Origin: Halopseudomonas salina
GTDB taxonomy: Bacteria > Pseudomonadota > Gammaproteobacteria > Pseudomonadales > Pseudomonadaceae
Direction: 5' to 3'
Assembly (NCBI RefSeq): GCF_008641105.1
Contig: NZ_VTTI01000004.1
Coordinates: 309,049-373,048 of the forward strand
Length of the DNA: 64,000 nt
Shown here: positions 45,617 through 55,064 of the stretch, piece by piece
Numbering within the stretch: the stretch's first letter is position 1
How the letters are laid out: every line of letters starts with the position of its first letter
Notes under the pieces: generated by a model
Seen by the model: the letters and a program-made list of their open reading frames with translations, nothing else
Database searches by the model: none
What the model was told of the DNA's origin: nothing
Program-made: the position numbers and the translations under genes

Positions 45617-48147
45617 CAGCTCCCTCCCCAGGCCATGGGTAGCAGAACAAAGGCCGCAAAACTCATCCAGAAGACACCCAGCGTATACAGCCAGAACGGG
45701 CCAATCACGACGGGCTCATAGGGTATTTGTGCGCTCACATAACCCAGCCTGAGACGCACCGCCTGAAGCGCCGTGAGGATCACAGCCAGCCCACTATGGA
45801 TCAACTGGTAGAGGACCATTACGGTCAGCACTGCATCGTGCGCTGTCTGCGTAGGCTGCAACGGCGCATCCAGCAATATCCAGAGCAATAACAATACATG
45901 CGCGGCACCTAGCAAGCTCACCAACCAGAACATACTACCCAGCCTGTCGGCATTACGCTTGCGTAGCCGCGTCAGGCCCCGGCCGTAGAGCAGCACCGCC
46001 AGCGTCAGCAGCACGCCACTGGCCACCAGCGGCATAAGGGCCAGGGGCCCGTTTTCAGGCACAGTCCACAGGGGTGAGGCGGTCCAAAGATAAAACCAGC
46101 CGAACAACAAGGACAGATACAGCGTACCGTTAGCCATCAACGAAACCACCATACCCCACAGCCCAGGGCCGTCGAAGGTCCTCGAATGCAGTGGCGGATC
46201 GGTGGGATCATCTTCACGCAGGGGCGTCACTGACGGATGGCCTCCGTTGTGCCAACTCCAGCGCAGCAACAGAAAGACCGCAGCCACTGTCGACAGCACG
46301 GCGACAAGATAGGCCTTGACGAGCAAACTGATACACAGCACGCCGATTGCCACAGCGCACTGCAATGGTATCCAGGAATTGGATGGCAGGTTAATAATCT
46401 CACGGACCTTGCCTGTAATAGCGTCCGAGCCCCATGTGTCACGGCGATTGTGCTGAATTTCAGCCAGGCCATGCTGCCCCGAGGCTATGGTTTGCGGCAG
46501 ATCGGTGTTTTCCCACATGGGATGGCGGGTTTCTACGGTGGGCAGACTGGCAAAATTATAGGTGGGGACCGGCATGGGCATGGCCCATTCCAGCGTGTCC
46601 GCATTCCAGGGATTGAGGGTTGCTCTTTTGCCGAAACGAAAATGCAATGCGATATCCAGAATGACCGCCGCGACACCGATAGCCATGACAAATCCACCGA
46701 TCGACGAGATCAGATTCAACCATCCCCAGCCCATTTCGGCTTCGTAGGTATAGATCCGCCGCGGCATACCCAGCAGGCCGGTGAGGTGCATGATCAGGAA
46801 GGTCAGATTGAATCCGATGAAAACCAGCCAGAAACCCCAGCGGCCCAGGGTATCTGAAGGCATCCGTCCCGAGACATGGGGCAGCCAGTAATAGAGGCCG
46901 GCAACCATGGGAAACAGCATCCCGCCAACCAGCACATAGTGCATGTGGGCGACCACAAAATGGGTGTCATGTACCTGCCAGTCGAACGGCACCAGCGCCA
47001 GCATCACCCCGGTCAGCCCGCCATTGACGAAGATTACGATGAAACCCAGTATCCACAGCATAGGCAGGTGAAATACCACTCGTCCCGCCCAGAGCGTCGC
47101 CAACCAGGCGAAAACCTGAATCCCCGTAGGGATCGCTACCAGCATGCTTGCCACGGAAAAGAATGATAACGCCAGTTGCGGGATACCCACCGTAAACATG
47201 TGGTGGACCCACAAACCAAAGCTGAGAAAACCCATGAGGATGATGCCCACCACGATCCAGCGGTATCCCACCAACGGGTGCTGGGCAAAAACGGGTATGA
47301 GTGTGGATACGATGCCCGCAGCGGGCAGAAACAGGATATAGACCTCAGGATGTCCGAACAGCCAGAACAGGTGTTGCCATAACAGCGGGTCCCCTCCCCC
47401 GGCCACTTCGAAGAACACCATACCGGCAGCACGCTCGAGCTCCAGCAGTATGCTGCCGAGAATAAGCGGTGGAAATCCGAAGATGATCATCAAGGCCATT
47501 GCCAGGATGTACCAGCAGAAGACCGGCATCTTGCTCAGGGCCATCCCCCGGGTTCGCGTGCGCAGGATAGACACCACGAGCTCCACACCCGCCGACAGGG
47601 CGGAAATCTCCACGAATGTGATGCCAAGCAGCCAGAAGTCAGAGCCGGGCCCAGGCGAGTAATTTGCACTGCTCAGCGGCGTATACATGAACCAGCCGGT
47701 ATCCGGCGCAATATTCATTACCAGGCTGGACAGGATGATCAGCCCGCCAAAAAGATAGCAGTAATAACCCAATGCGCTCAGCCGCGGAAAAACCAGATCC
47801 CGCGCTCCGATCATCTTGGGAATCAGATACATTGCCATACCTTCCAACACCGGAATGGCAAAGAGAAACATCATCACTGTGCCATGCATGGTGAACAGCT
47901 GGTTATACAGCTCGATACCGACAATATCCTGTTCGGGTAACGCCAGTTGTGTGCGAATGAGCATCGCCAGCAATCCACCCACCAGGAAGAACATGAACCC
48001 GGTAACAATGAACCGCAGGCCGATCGTCGTGTGATTAACCGCCGACAGTGCCCGCCAGCCTGGAAGATTGCCCCACACACGGTCGAAGGTCCTATGGCGT
48101 TCCTGGTTACTTTGAATCAGTGGATCTGTCATCTGGTCAGGCTTCAT
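45616..48147 (-). CDS. Cytochrome c oxidase subunit I-III fusion (heme-copper oxidase, A1-type)
   Basis: 843-aa fusion of oxidase subunit I (about 20-530) and a subunit III-like domain (about 600-843). Subunit I shows MHGTVMMFLF, GARDLVFPRLSALGYY, the CuB/K-channel GHPEVYILFLPAAG (A1-type Glu and Tyr), VHHMF and the heme ligand block HDTHFVVAHMHYVL. The ATG at 48147 follows GAGAGGG. The usual subunit II gene, with CuA, is not found before or after it. First of a three-gene coupled set with a small membrane protein and CtaG. Confidence 0.93.
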   Translation of the reverse strand: MKPDQMTDPLIQSNQERHRTFDRVWGNLPGWRALSAVNHTTIGLRFIVTGFMFFLVGGLLAMLIRTQLALPEQDIVGIELYNQLFTMHGTVMMFLFAIPVLEGMAMYLIPKMIGARDLVFPRLSALGYYCYLFGGLIILSSLVMNIAPDTGWFMYTPLSSANYSPGPGSDFWLLGITFVEISALSAGVELVVSILRTRTRGMALSKMPVFCWYILAMALMIIFGFPPLILGSILLELERAAGMVFFEVAGGGDPLLWQHLFWLFGHPEVYILFLPAAGIVSTLIPVFAQHPLVGYRWIVVGIILMGFLSFGLWVHHMFTVGIPQLALSFFSVASMLVAIPTGIQVFAWLATLWAGRVVFHLPMLWILGFIVIFVNGGLTGVMLALVPFDWQVHDTHFVVAHMHYVLVGGMLFPMVAGLYYWLPHVSGRMPSDTLGRWGFWLVFIGFNLTFLIMHLTGLLGMPRRIYTYEAEMGWGWLNLISSIGGFVMAIGVAAVILDIALHFRFGKRATLNPWNADTLEWAMPMPVPTYNFASLPTVETRHPMWENTDLPQTIASGQHGLAEIQHNRRDTWGSDAITGKVREIINLPSNSWIPLQCAVAIGVLCISLLVKAYLVAVLSTVAAVFLLLRWSWHNGGHPSVTPLREDDPTDPPLHSRTFDGPGLWGMVVSLMANGTLYLSLLFGWFYLWTASPLWTVPENGPLALMPLVASGVLLTLAVLLYGRGLTRLRKRNADRLGSMFWLVSLLGAAHVLLLLWILLDAPLQPTQTAHDAVLTVMVLYQLIHSGLAVILTALQAVRLRLGYVSAQIPYEPVVIGPFWLYTLGVFWMSFAAFVLLPMAWGGS

Positions 48148-48275
48148 GCAACCCTCTCCCCAATTGCCGGTCCAAATGCTGGATAGCTGCCACAATGAGC
48201 ATTGCTAACCTTTTGGCAACCGACGGAGCACACTCTTCCAGGTTGTAATACAGCTGAACACAGTCGGAGAGTTTC

Positions 48276-48755
48276 ATGGCTGAAGAGAAAATTCGCAGCA
48301 AGATGTCGATTCATGGGCATCCTATCCATCCGATGTTGATTCACTTTCCGGTGGCAGCTCTGCTCGGACTGATCGGAGCCGATATTGCCTACCTGGTCAC
48401 GGGGGACTTTTTCTGGGCTCGCCTGAGCCTCTGGCTGGCAGGTATCGGAGCTCTGGGAGGCTGGGTATCGGGCTTCATCGGCATGCTCGATCTGACTATC
48501 GTGGCACAAATACGCAGCTTGATAACGGCTTGGTGCCACGCGATTCTGGCGGTGATGATGCTGTCTCTGGCTACACTCAACTGGTTGTTGCGTGTAGGGG
48601 AACCGGATCTGGCAATCATGCCCTGGGGACTCTATACCAGCCTGCTGACTGGCTTGTTGATATCCCTTACCAGCCTGCTTGGCGGCATTCTCGTATACGA
48701 TCACGCGGTTGGGGTCTCGCCGGAAAAAATGGCCGAGCGGCGCGAGAACCTGTGA
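48276..48755 (+). CDS. DUF2231 membrane protein
   Basis: 159-aa protein of the DUF2231 family with four transmembrane helices and the family histidine cluster near the start (HGHPIHPMLIHFPVAALLG), which suggests metal or heme ligation, although no function is established. Starts 128 nt from the divergent oxidase gene, with GGAGAG before the ATG. Such genes are often near respiratory or heme-protein genes, which fits but does not prove a redox role. Confidence 0.85.
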   Translation: MAEEKIRSKMSIHGHPIHPMLIHFPVAALLGLIGADIAYLVTGDFFWARLSLWLAGIGALGGWVSGFIGMLDLTIVAQIRSLITAWCHAILAVMMLSLATLNWLLRVGEPDLAIMPWGLYTSLLTGLLISLTSLLGGILVYDHAVGVSPEKMAERRENL

Positions 48756-48784
48756 GAATCCTGGAGCCATGGGGAATTTAGCAG

Positions 48785-49219
48785 TCATAGCCAGGCCTCG
48801 ATTTGGGGCTTGCTAAGCACCAGCCAGACAATTGTGAACATCAGCGAACCACTGACTACCGCGAGTAACATGCACCAGGGGACAACCGGCTTGCCATTGC
48901 GTGACTCTGCCCGCAGGATCAGCAACCCCGCAAGGGCGTGGCATATCACCAAGAATGACACCAGCGTCAGCTTGAATATAAGCCAGGGAACGATGGTGTG
49001 ATTAAGCACGAAAACCAGGGTTCCCGCGATAATCGCTACCAGGGCTGCGGGTGTTGCCACGAAGGTAAAAACGGCTCTGGCGATAGAATCGTAAGTGACC
49101 GGTGGCTCTTTCAGCTTTTCATCATGCATGACCTCTCCGGCGATGAGGGCCGGGAGATATAACAGCGCGGCAGCCCAGAACAGCACGCCTATGATGTGTA
49201 GTAGCAGAATCCAGAGCAT
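48785..49219 (-). CDS. CopD/HemJ-like four-helix membrane protein
   Basis: 144-aa membrane protein with four hydrophobic segments and an opening (LLHIIGVLFWAAALLYLPAL) that resembles HemJ/UPF0093 and CopD-family proteins, which use conserved histidines to bind heme or copper. Which of the two it belongs to is not clear from the sequence. Convergent with the DUF2231 gene and next to the oxidase cluster, so a role in heme or copper supply is possible. Confidence 0.75.
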   Translation of the reverse strand: MLWILLLHIIGVLFWAAALLYLPALIAGEVMHDEKLKEPPVTYDSIARAVFTFVATPAALVAIIAGTLVFVLNHTIVPWLIFKLTLVSFLVICHALAGLLILRAESRNGKPVVPWCMLLAVVSGSLMFTIVWLVLSKPQIEAWL

Positions 49220-49259
49220 TCGGTTGACGATCTCCCTGTTGGTCCACCTTTATGACGGA

Positions 49260-49844
49260 TCAGAGGATATTGACAACAGCCAGGCCAAAAGTTGCCCCGA
49301 TGACACAGAAGGCGATCAAAGCCAGCAGACCGTCCTGCGCCACCAGCGCCAGGCCTAGAGCAGCGAGGGCAACGCCCACGGCAGAGGCACTGAAGGGAAC
49401 CAGCTCAAACACGGGCATGATCATTGCGATACATACGCATAACGCGGCCGTAACATAAGCACCCGAGCGGCTGACAAGAAAAAACAGGCGGGGACGCGTC
49501 AACCGGTCGACCACTCGGGCCGGCGGAGTGATCCAGCGTAACCCTGTCATGATCTGCTTCCTGTCCAACGAACGATCCAGCAACCAATGGGGCATCCAGA
49601 AGAATCGCCGCCCCATGAGTAGCTGTGCTGCAATCAGGAAGATGAATGCCGCACTGATCGAGGTCATCCCGGGGATGCCACTCAGGGGGGATGACAAGGT
49701 CAGTCCGATAATCAAAAGCAAAGGGCCAAATGAGCGGTGGCCAATAGACTCAACCACAATACCGAGAGATACCTCGCCGTTCTCGCTTGCCAGGGTCGCT
49801 ATGTGATTGAATAACTGCTCAAGGTTCCGCAATTCCTGAACCAT
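49260..49844 (-). CDS. ExoD family exopolysaccharide-synthesis protein
   Basis: 194-aa ExoD-family membrane protein, named from rhizobial exopolysaccharide mutants. The diagnostic opening ESIGHRSFGPLLLIIGL and three or more hydrophobic segments are present. In most bacteria the function is not known. The ATG has GAGGAT upstream. It lies 40 nt before the CopD/HemJ-like gene on the same strand. Confidence 0.88.
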   Translation of the reverse strand: MVQELRNLEQLFNHIATLASENGEVSLGIVVESIGHRSFGPLLLIIGLTLSSPLSGIPGMTSISAAFIFLIAAQLLMGRRFFWMPHWLLDRSLDRKQIMTGLRWITPPARVVDRLTRPRLFFLVSRSGAYVTAALCVCIAMIMPVFELVPFSASAVGVALAALGLALVAQDGLLALIAFCVIGATFGLAVVNIL

Positions 49845-49936
49845 AACATCCTCTATTCAGCAGATGGAGCAGACAGCGCAACTCCTGATTACTGCTTTGA
49901 TGCTTATTGAGCTTTAAGGTTCGACAGGCACCCCAG

Positions 49937-49968
49937 GTGCGTTGCCGAAAGTCATTTCGACAACGCAC
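49937..49968 (-). terminator. Hairpin downstream of thrC
   Basis: A 14-bp stem with one mismatch and loop GTCA (arms GTGCGTTG... and ...CAACGCAC) starts 5 nt after the thrC stop. No clear U-run follows. Likely end of the hom-thrC message. Confidence 0.5.
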
Positions 49969-49973
49969 AGTTA

Positions 49974-51383
49974 TCAGAGGGGTTTGCCGCGATTACCGTG
50001 TTGGGCCACAAAGGACTGGACCTCGTGCAACTCGTTGGCCAGTACAGTAAAGCGCTCATCACGCTCGAACAGATCCTTGAGATGTGCTGGCAGGACTGGC
50101 TCCACATCCACCTCAGCCTTGATCACCGCTTCGGGAAACTTGACCGGATGGGCCGTACCCAGAGTGATCATCGGCAGCGACATTGATCTGCGGCATTCCC
50201 GCGCCGCACGCACCCCAATAGCCGTATGCGGATCCAGCAACTCGCCTGTGGCGCGATAGACGTCGGTGATCGTGCTGCAAGTGGCGTCATCGTCTACTGC
50301 GAGCGAATCAAAGAGTCTGCGTGTTTCAGTCCAGCGTTCGTCTTCAACACTGAGCAAGCCAGTCTTGCGGAACTCCGACATCAGTTCGGCAACCGCTGGA
50401 CCGTTACGTCCATGCATGTCGAACAGCAAACGCTCGAAGTTGGAGGACACCATGATATCCATCGACGGCGATAAGGAAGGGTGCAGAGTATCCTTGGCAT
50501 AGCGGTTGCCGCTCATGAAACGGTGCAGAATGTCGTTACGATTGGTGGCAACAATCAGCTGGCTGATCGGCAGTCCCATATTGCGGGCCAGATAGCCTGC
50601 AAATATGTCGCCAAAGTTACCGGTGGGCACCGAGAACGCCATGGAGCGAGCGGGGCCACCCAGCTGTAGGGACGCATGAAAATAATAGACGATCTGCGCC
50701 ATGATGCGCGCCCAGTTGATCGAGTTCACCGCAACCAACCGCGTCCCCTTGAGGAAACCTTGATCAGCGAAGCTGTTCTTGACCATTTCCTGGCAGTCAT
50801 CAAAATTGCCTTCCACGGCAATGTTGTGGATGTTGTCGCCCTTGATGGTCGTCATCTGCCGGCGTTGCACTTCCGAGACGCGGTTATGCGGATGCAGAAT
50901 GAAGATATCCACATTCTCGCAATGCTTGCAGCCTTCAATCGCGGCCGAACCTGTGTCACCGGAGGTCGCGCCCATGATGACCACCCGCTCGCCACGCTTG
51001 AGCAGGAAGTGATCGAGCAAGCGACCAAGCAGCTGCAGGGCAAAATCCTTAAACGCCAGAGTCGGTCCATGGAAAAGCTCCAGAACCCACTCGTTCGCAC
51101 CCAGTTGGCGCAGAGGAGCAATAGCCTCGTGGGCGAAGACGCCGTAGGTTTCCTTGAGGATCCGCTTGAAGTCGGCATCGCTGATGCTGCCTGCCACGAA
51201 GGGGCGCATTACATTGAAGGCGAGCTCGTGATAAGGCAGCCCCGCCCAGGAAGCAATCTCTTCCTGGGTGAAGTGCGGCAGGTTCTCAGGCACATACAAT
51301 CCACCGTCTGTCGCCAGACCGGTCAGTAAAACATCTTCAAAATTCAGAGCCGGAGCCTGGCCCCGAGTACTTATGTAGCGCAT
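49974..51383 (-). CDS. thrC: Threonine synthase
   Basis: 469-aa PLP enzyme converting O-phosphohomoserine to threonine. The PLP lysine lies in LAFKDFALQLLG; other conserved blocks are LFHGPTLAFKD and the phosphate-binding ATSGDTGSAAIEG. Start has GAAGGT upstream. Second gene after hom (gap 103 nt, holding an inverted repeat), continuing the xerD-dsbC-hom-thrC order. Confidence 0.97.
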   Translation of the reverse strand: MRYISTRGQAPALNFEDVLLTGLATDGGLYVPENLPHFTQEEIASWAGLPYHELAFNVMRPFVAGSISDADFKRILKETYGVFAHEAIAPLRQLGANEWVLELFHGPTLAFKDFALQLLGRLLDHFLLKRGERVVIMGATSGDTGSAAIEGCKHCENVDIFILHPHNRVSEVQRRQMTTIKGDNIHNIAVEGNFDDCQEMVKNSFADQGFLKGTRLVAVNSINWARIMAQIVYYFHASLQLGGPARSMAFSVPTGNFGDIFAGYLARNMGLPISQLIVATNRNDILHRFMSGNRYAKDTLHPSLSPSMDIMVSSNFERLLFDMHGRNGPAVAELMSEFRKTGLLSVEDERWTETRRLFDSLAVDDDATCSTITDVYRATGELLDPHTAIGVRAARECRRSMSLPMITLGTAHPVKFPEAVIKAEVDVEPVLPAHLKDLFERDERFTVLANELHEVQSFVAQHGNRGKPL

Positions 51384-51408
51384 CGTTGCAAACCTTCGGT
51401 TTGAGCTT

Positions 51409-51480
51409 CAAGTCACAAGCTTCAAGCGCCAAGCAGCCGGACCAACACCGGACCACTTGTCGCTTGCAGCTTGTAGCTTG
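51409..51480. repeat. Inverted repeat between hom and thrC
   Basis: Two 25-nt arms (51409-51433 and 51456-51480) pair at 21 of 25 positions, composed of repeated AAGCTTCAAGC-like units, around a 22-nt loop with a CCGGACCAACACCGGACCA repeat. It looks like a dispersed palindromic pseudomonad element placed between two co-oriented genes. Confidence 0.7.
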
Positions 51481-51486
51481 CCGCGA

Positions 51487-52791
51487 TTAATTCAGTTGTT
51501 CTACCCGGATCCGCATCAGCGGCGAGACCACTTCGTCGAGCGCCTCGAGCGCCTCAATAGCATCATTCATCTTCTGCTCGCGAACGCGATGCGTCATGAT
51601 GATGATCGGTACCAGACCAGCCTGCTCCTCGACTTCCTTCTGCAGAATCGATTCGATATTGATCTCACGCTCGGAAAGAATGGTCGCCACCTTGGCCAAC
51701 ACACCGGGACGATCCTTGGCCTGAATCCGCAGGTAATAGGCGGTCTCGATAGCCGAAGCAGGCAACACTGCCAGATCAGAAAGCGACTCGGCGCGGAAGG
51801 CCAGGTGCGGCACGCGGTTGTTCGGATCGGTGGTCAGAGCACGGACCACATCGATCACATCGGCAACCACCGAGGATGCGGTGGGCTCAGCGCCAGCGCC
51901 AGCGCCGTAATACAGCGTAGAGCCCACTGCGTCACCATTGACCATGATGGCGTTCATCACACCGTTCACATTGGCAATCAGCCGGTCGGCCGGGATCAGT
52001 GTCGGGTGCACACGCAGCTCAACGCCGTCAGCGGTCCGTCGGGCGATACCCAGGTGCTTGATACGGTAGCCAAAAGCCTCGGCGTAGCGCACATCGGCTG
52101 TAGTGAGCTTGCTGATGCCTTCGGTGTAGGCCTTGTCGAATTGCAGCGGAATGCCGAAAGCAATGGATGCCAGGATGGTCAGCTTGTGCGCCGCATCAAT
52201 CCCTTCGACGTCGAACGTCGGATCGGCCTCGGCGTAACCGAGCATTTGCGCCTCGGCCAGCACGTCGTCAAAGGTGCGGCCCTTGTCGCGCATTTCGGTC
52301 AGAATGAAATTGCCGGTGCCATTGATGATACCGGCCACCCAGTCGATCTGATTGGCTGCCAGGCCCTCGCGCAACGCCTTGATGATCGGTATACCGCCAG
52401 CGACAGAAGCCTCGAACGCCACCACAACACCCTGCTTGCTCGCCGCCTCGAAAATCTCGTTGCCGTGAACCGCGATCAATGCCTTGTTGGCCGTCACTAC
52501 GTGCTTGCCATTGGCAATAGCCTGCATTACTACGTCAAAGGCCACGGTATAGCCACCGATCAACTCGATGACTACTTCAATCTCGGGATTATTGACCACG
52601 TCGAAAACGTCATCCGTGATCGGCGTGTCGCCGGTATCGCAGGCAGGATTCAGATGCCGCGCGGCAATCTGGGCAACCTCAATGCCGCGTCCGGCGCGCC
52701 GGGAAATCTCGACCGCATTGCGCTGCAGAACGTTGAAGGTGCCACCGCCGACGGTGCCCAAACCACATATTCCTACTTTCACCGGTTTCAA
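51487..52791 (-). CDS. hom: Homoserine dehydrogenase
   Basis: 434-aa enzyme reducing aspartate semialdehyde to homoserine. The N-terminal NAD(P) fold reads VGICGLGTVGGGTFNV, the catalytic domain contains TANKALI and GGIPIIKALREGL, and a C-terminal ACT domain (about 350-430, RIQAKDRPGVLAKVATILSE) is the usual site for threonine feedback. The start is a TTG preceded by GGAG, which gives MKPVKVGICG as in Pseudomonas. Downstream of dsbC. Confidence 0.97.
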   Translation of the reverse strand: MKPVKVGICGLGTVGGGTFNVLQRNAVEISRRAGRGIEVAQIAARHLNPACDTGDTPITDDVFDVVNNPEIEVVIELIGGYTVAFDVVMQAIANGKHVVTANKALIAVHGNEIFEAASKQGVVVAFEASVAGGIPIIKALREGLAANQIDWVAGIINGTGNFILTEMRDKGRTFDDVLAEAQMLGYAEADPTFDVEGIDAAHKLTILASIAFGIPLQFDKAYTEGISKLTTADVRYAEAFGYRIKHLGIARRTADGVELRVHPTLIPADRLIANVNGVMNAIMVNGDAVGSTLYYGAGAGAEPTASSVVADVIDVVRALTTDPNNRVPHLAFRAESLSDLAVLPASAIETAYYLRIQAKDRPGVLAKVATILSEREINIESILQKEVEEQAGLVPIIIMTHRVREQKMNDAIEALEALDEVVSPLMRIRVEQLN

Positions 52792-52870
52792 ACCATGTTC
52801 TCCATTTGATCAAATTATTCAAGATCGCCCGGGCTACGCGCCCTTGGGCATTCGTTTAGTGTCCAAGCCG

Positions 52871-53590
52871 TTACTGGTTGGCCAGCGCTTCCTGAGCCAG
52901 TGTTTTCGCAGGCTTGTAGCCCGGTACCAGAGTTCCGTTGGCCAGAAAAATGGCAGGCGTACCTTGAACTCCCAGCTGCACACCCAACTGATACTGGTTG
53001 GCCACAGGATTGGCGCAGCTGGCTTGCTCGATGGTATTGCCCAGCTTGGCTTGGGTCATTGCCTCTTGCGGATCCTTCGCGCACCATATTGATTCCATGG
53101 TCGCGGCGCTCTCGCCTGACGCCCCACTTCGCGGGAAAGCCAGATAACGCACTTCTATCCCAAGTGCGTTGAGCTCGTCTACTTCGCTGTGCAGCAGGCG
53201 GCAGTAACCACAATCCACATCGGTAAAAATGGTGACATGGGTCTCAGGCTTCTCGGGCGCAAATATGACCATCTCCTCACGCGGCAGCTTGTTCAGTGAC
53301 TCACCGATGGTCTTGGCTTCGGCCGCGGCTGTCAGGTTGCTCAACCCGCCATCGGTGACATCAAACAATGCCCCCTGGACCAGAAATTTCCCGTCAGCAC
53401 TAGCATATATGATGCGACCACTGTCCATTTGCACCTGATAAAGACCCTCCATGGGGGACTCACTGATGGTCTGCACCTGCATCGGTAGATTGAGCTTATC
53501 CAGACTGGCACGAATGTCATCAGCGGGGGCCGCCATTACGGCCGGGGCGCCAAGAGCGAGCAACAAGGTCATGTAGTATTTGAATCGCAT
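52871..53590 (-). CDS. dsbC: Periplasmic disulfide isomerase DsbC
   Basis: 239-aa thiol-disulfide isomerase that corrects wrongly paired disulfides in periplasmic proteins. Signal peptide 1-21 (ending VMAAP), an N-terminal dimerisation domain and a thioredoxin fold with CGYC (127-130). Between xerD and hom, the standard pseudomonad order. Intact active site. Confidence 0.95.
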   Translation of the reverse strand: MRFKYYMTLLLALGAPAVMAAPADDIRASLDKLNLPMQVQTISESPMEGLYQVQMDSGRIIYASADGKFLVQGALFDVTDGGLSNLTAAAEAKTIGESLNKLPREEMVIFAPEKPETHVTIFTDVDCGYCRLLHSEVDELNALGIEVRYLAFPRSGASGESAATMESIWCAKDPQEAMTQAKLGNTIEQASCANPVANQYQLGVQLGVQGTPAIFLANGTLVPGYKPAKTLAQEALANQ

Positions 53591-53636
53591 CAGAGGTCCT
53601 CTTCAAGGCGGTCAAGCTTAGCATGAAACACCCGCC

Positions 53637-54584
53637 TCACCCACGGGGATGATGGCTGGCGTGCAGATCGCGCAGACGCTGACGCGCTACATGTGTATAG
53701 ATCTGCGTGGTAGACAGGTCACTGTGCCCCAGCAACATCTGTACCACCCGCAAATCGGCACCATGATTGAGCAAGTGAGTGGCAAACGCATGGCGCAGGG
53801 TGTGCGGGGACAGGTTAGCGCGAATACCCGCCTGACTGGCGTGCAGCTTGATTCTGTGCCAAAAGGTCTGACGCGTCATTTCAGTACCGCGGCGGCTGGG
53901 GAAAAGCACATCTCCCGCCTGACCTCCAAGCAATGCACCCCTGCCCTCACGCAGGTAACGCCCGATCCAGCTCAGGGCCTCTTCCCCAAGGGGCACCAGA
54001 CGTTCCTTGCTGCCTTTGCCGGTCACCCGGATCACGCCCTGGCGCTGATTCAACTGATCCAGGCGCAAGCCCGTCAGCTCGCTCACGCGCAGCCCGCAGG
54101 CATAGAGCACTTCAAGCATGCAGCGATCACGCAGCCCCAGGCTGTCTTCAACGTCCGGCGCATCAAGCAGCGCCTCGACGTCCGCCTCGCTGAGCGCCTT
54201 GGGCAAGGGTCGCCCCATCTTCGGCAAGGCGATATCCAGCGTCGGGTCTTCCACAATCAGATTCTGACGCAGGGCATGGCGGTAAAATCCACGCAGGCAT
54301 GACAGCAGTCTTGCCGTTGAGCGGGCCTGATAACCCTTGCCAATGCGCCAGCCCAGATGCTCCATAAGATCGGCGCGGCTTGCCCCGAGCAATACCAGCT
54401 TACGCCCAGCCAGCCAACCGGCCAGATGCTCCAGGTCGGTGCGGTAGGCTTCCAGCGTGGGCCTTGCCAGGCCGCGCTCCAGCCAAAGATTATCGATATA
54501 GCCGGCAATTATGCGCTGCTCGGTGTCGCTGATCACTGCGCGGGGCATAGGATGCTGCATGGGCGCTGCGCCGGGCTTGGCCAT
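53637..54584 (-). CDS. xerD: Site-specific recombinase XerD
   Basis: 315-aa tyrosine recombinase acting with XerC at dif to resolve chromosome dimers. All catalytic residues are visible: Arg166 (CGLRVSEL), Lys190 (GKGSKERLV), His261 and Arg264 (HTLRHAFATH), His287 (LGHSD) and the nucleophile Tyr296 (QIYTHV). An N-terminal core-binding domain precedes them. It is followed by dsbC and hom. No dif site was recognised nearby. Confidence 0.96.
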   Translation of the reverse strand: MAKPGAAPMQHPMPRAVISDTEQRIIAGYIDNLWLERGLARPTLEAYRTDLEHLAGWLAGRKLVLLGASRADLMEHLGWRIGKGYQARSTARLLSCLRGFYRHALRQNLIVEDPTLDIALPKMGRPLPKALSEADVEALLDAPDVEDSLGLRDRCMLEVLYACGLRVSELTGLRLDQLNQRQGVIRVTGKGSKERLVPLGEEALSWIGRYLREGRGALLGGQAGDVLFPSRRGTEMTRQTFWHRIKLHASQAGIRANLSPHTLRHAFATHLLNHGADLRVVQMLLGHSDLSTTQIYTHVARQRLRDLHASHHPRG

Positions 54585-54633
54585 AAAAATATCTCGAACG
54601 CTGTAAATTCACAGTCATCATACGCCAGACAAT

Positions 54634-54661
54634 AAAAAAGCAGCCCGCAGGCTGCTTTTTT
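54634..54661 (-). terminator. Terminator of the rpsP-rimM-trmD-rplS operon
   Basis: GCAGCC/GGCTGC stem with a 4-nt loop, flanked by A-run and T-run on both sides, so it can end transcription from either direction. It lies 23 nt after the rplS stop on the minus strand. Confidence 0.92.
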
Positions 54662-54684
54662 TTCGTACCGGAAAAGCAGGCTGA

Positions 54685-55032
54685 TCAGCCCAGCTTTTCC
54701 TTGATACGAGCGGCACGACCGGACAGGGCGCGCAGATAGTAAAGCTTGGCTTTACGTACATCACCACGACGCTTGACGGTCAGGCTGTCGATCAGCGGAG
54801 AGTAGCTCTGGAAGGTACGCTCGACGCCTACACCGCTGGAGATCTTGCGCACGGTGAACGCGGAGTTCAGACCCCGGTTACGCTTACCGATAACCACGCC
54901 TTCAAAGGCCTGCAGACGCTCACGCTCGCCTTCCTTCACTTTAACCTGAACGATTACAGTGTCACCCGGAGCGAACTCGGGCAACTTCTTGCTCATCTGC
55001 TCAGCTTCGATCTGGGCAATAATGTTGGACAT
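54685..55032 (-). CDS. rplS: 50S ribosomal protein L19
   Basis: 115-aa L19, a large-subunit protein at the interface with the 30S. The family core reads [46 protein letters not shown] (present as expected). ATG preceded by AGGAG. Last gene of the rpsP-rimM-trmD-rplS operon and followed by a strong terminator. Confidence 0.98.
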   Translation of the reverse strand: MSNIIAQIEAEQMSKKLPEFAPGDTVIVQVKVKEGERERLQAFEGVVIGKRNRGLNSAFTVRKISSGVGVERTFQSYSPLIDSLTVKRRGDVRKAKLYYLRALSGRAARIKEKLG

Positions 55033-55064
55033 TTAATACTCCTGCACAAGCCGTCGGACTTGAA

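Noticed and set aside
45261..45659. N-terminal extension of the CtaG-like frame to 406 aa
   Set aside because: Overlaps a clearly coding small membrane gene in another frame; the extension resembles no CtaG protein.
51457..52809. 450-codon open frame on the plus strand opposite hom
   Set aside because: Shadow of hom; translation shows no family motif.
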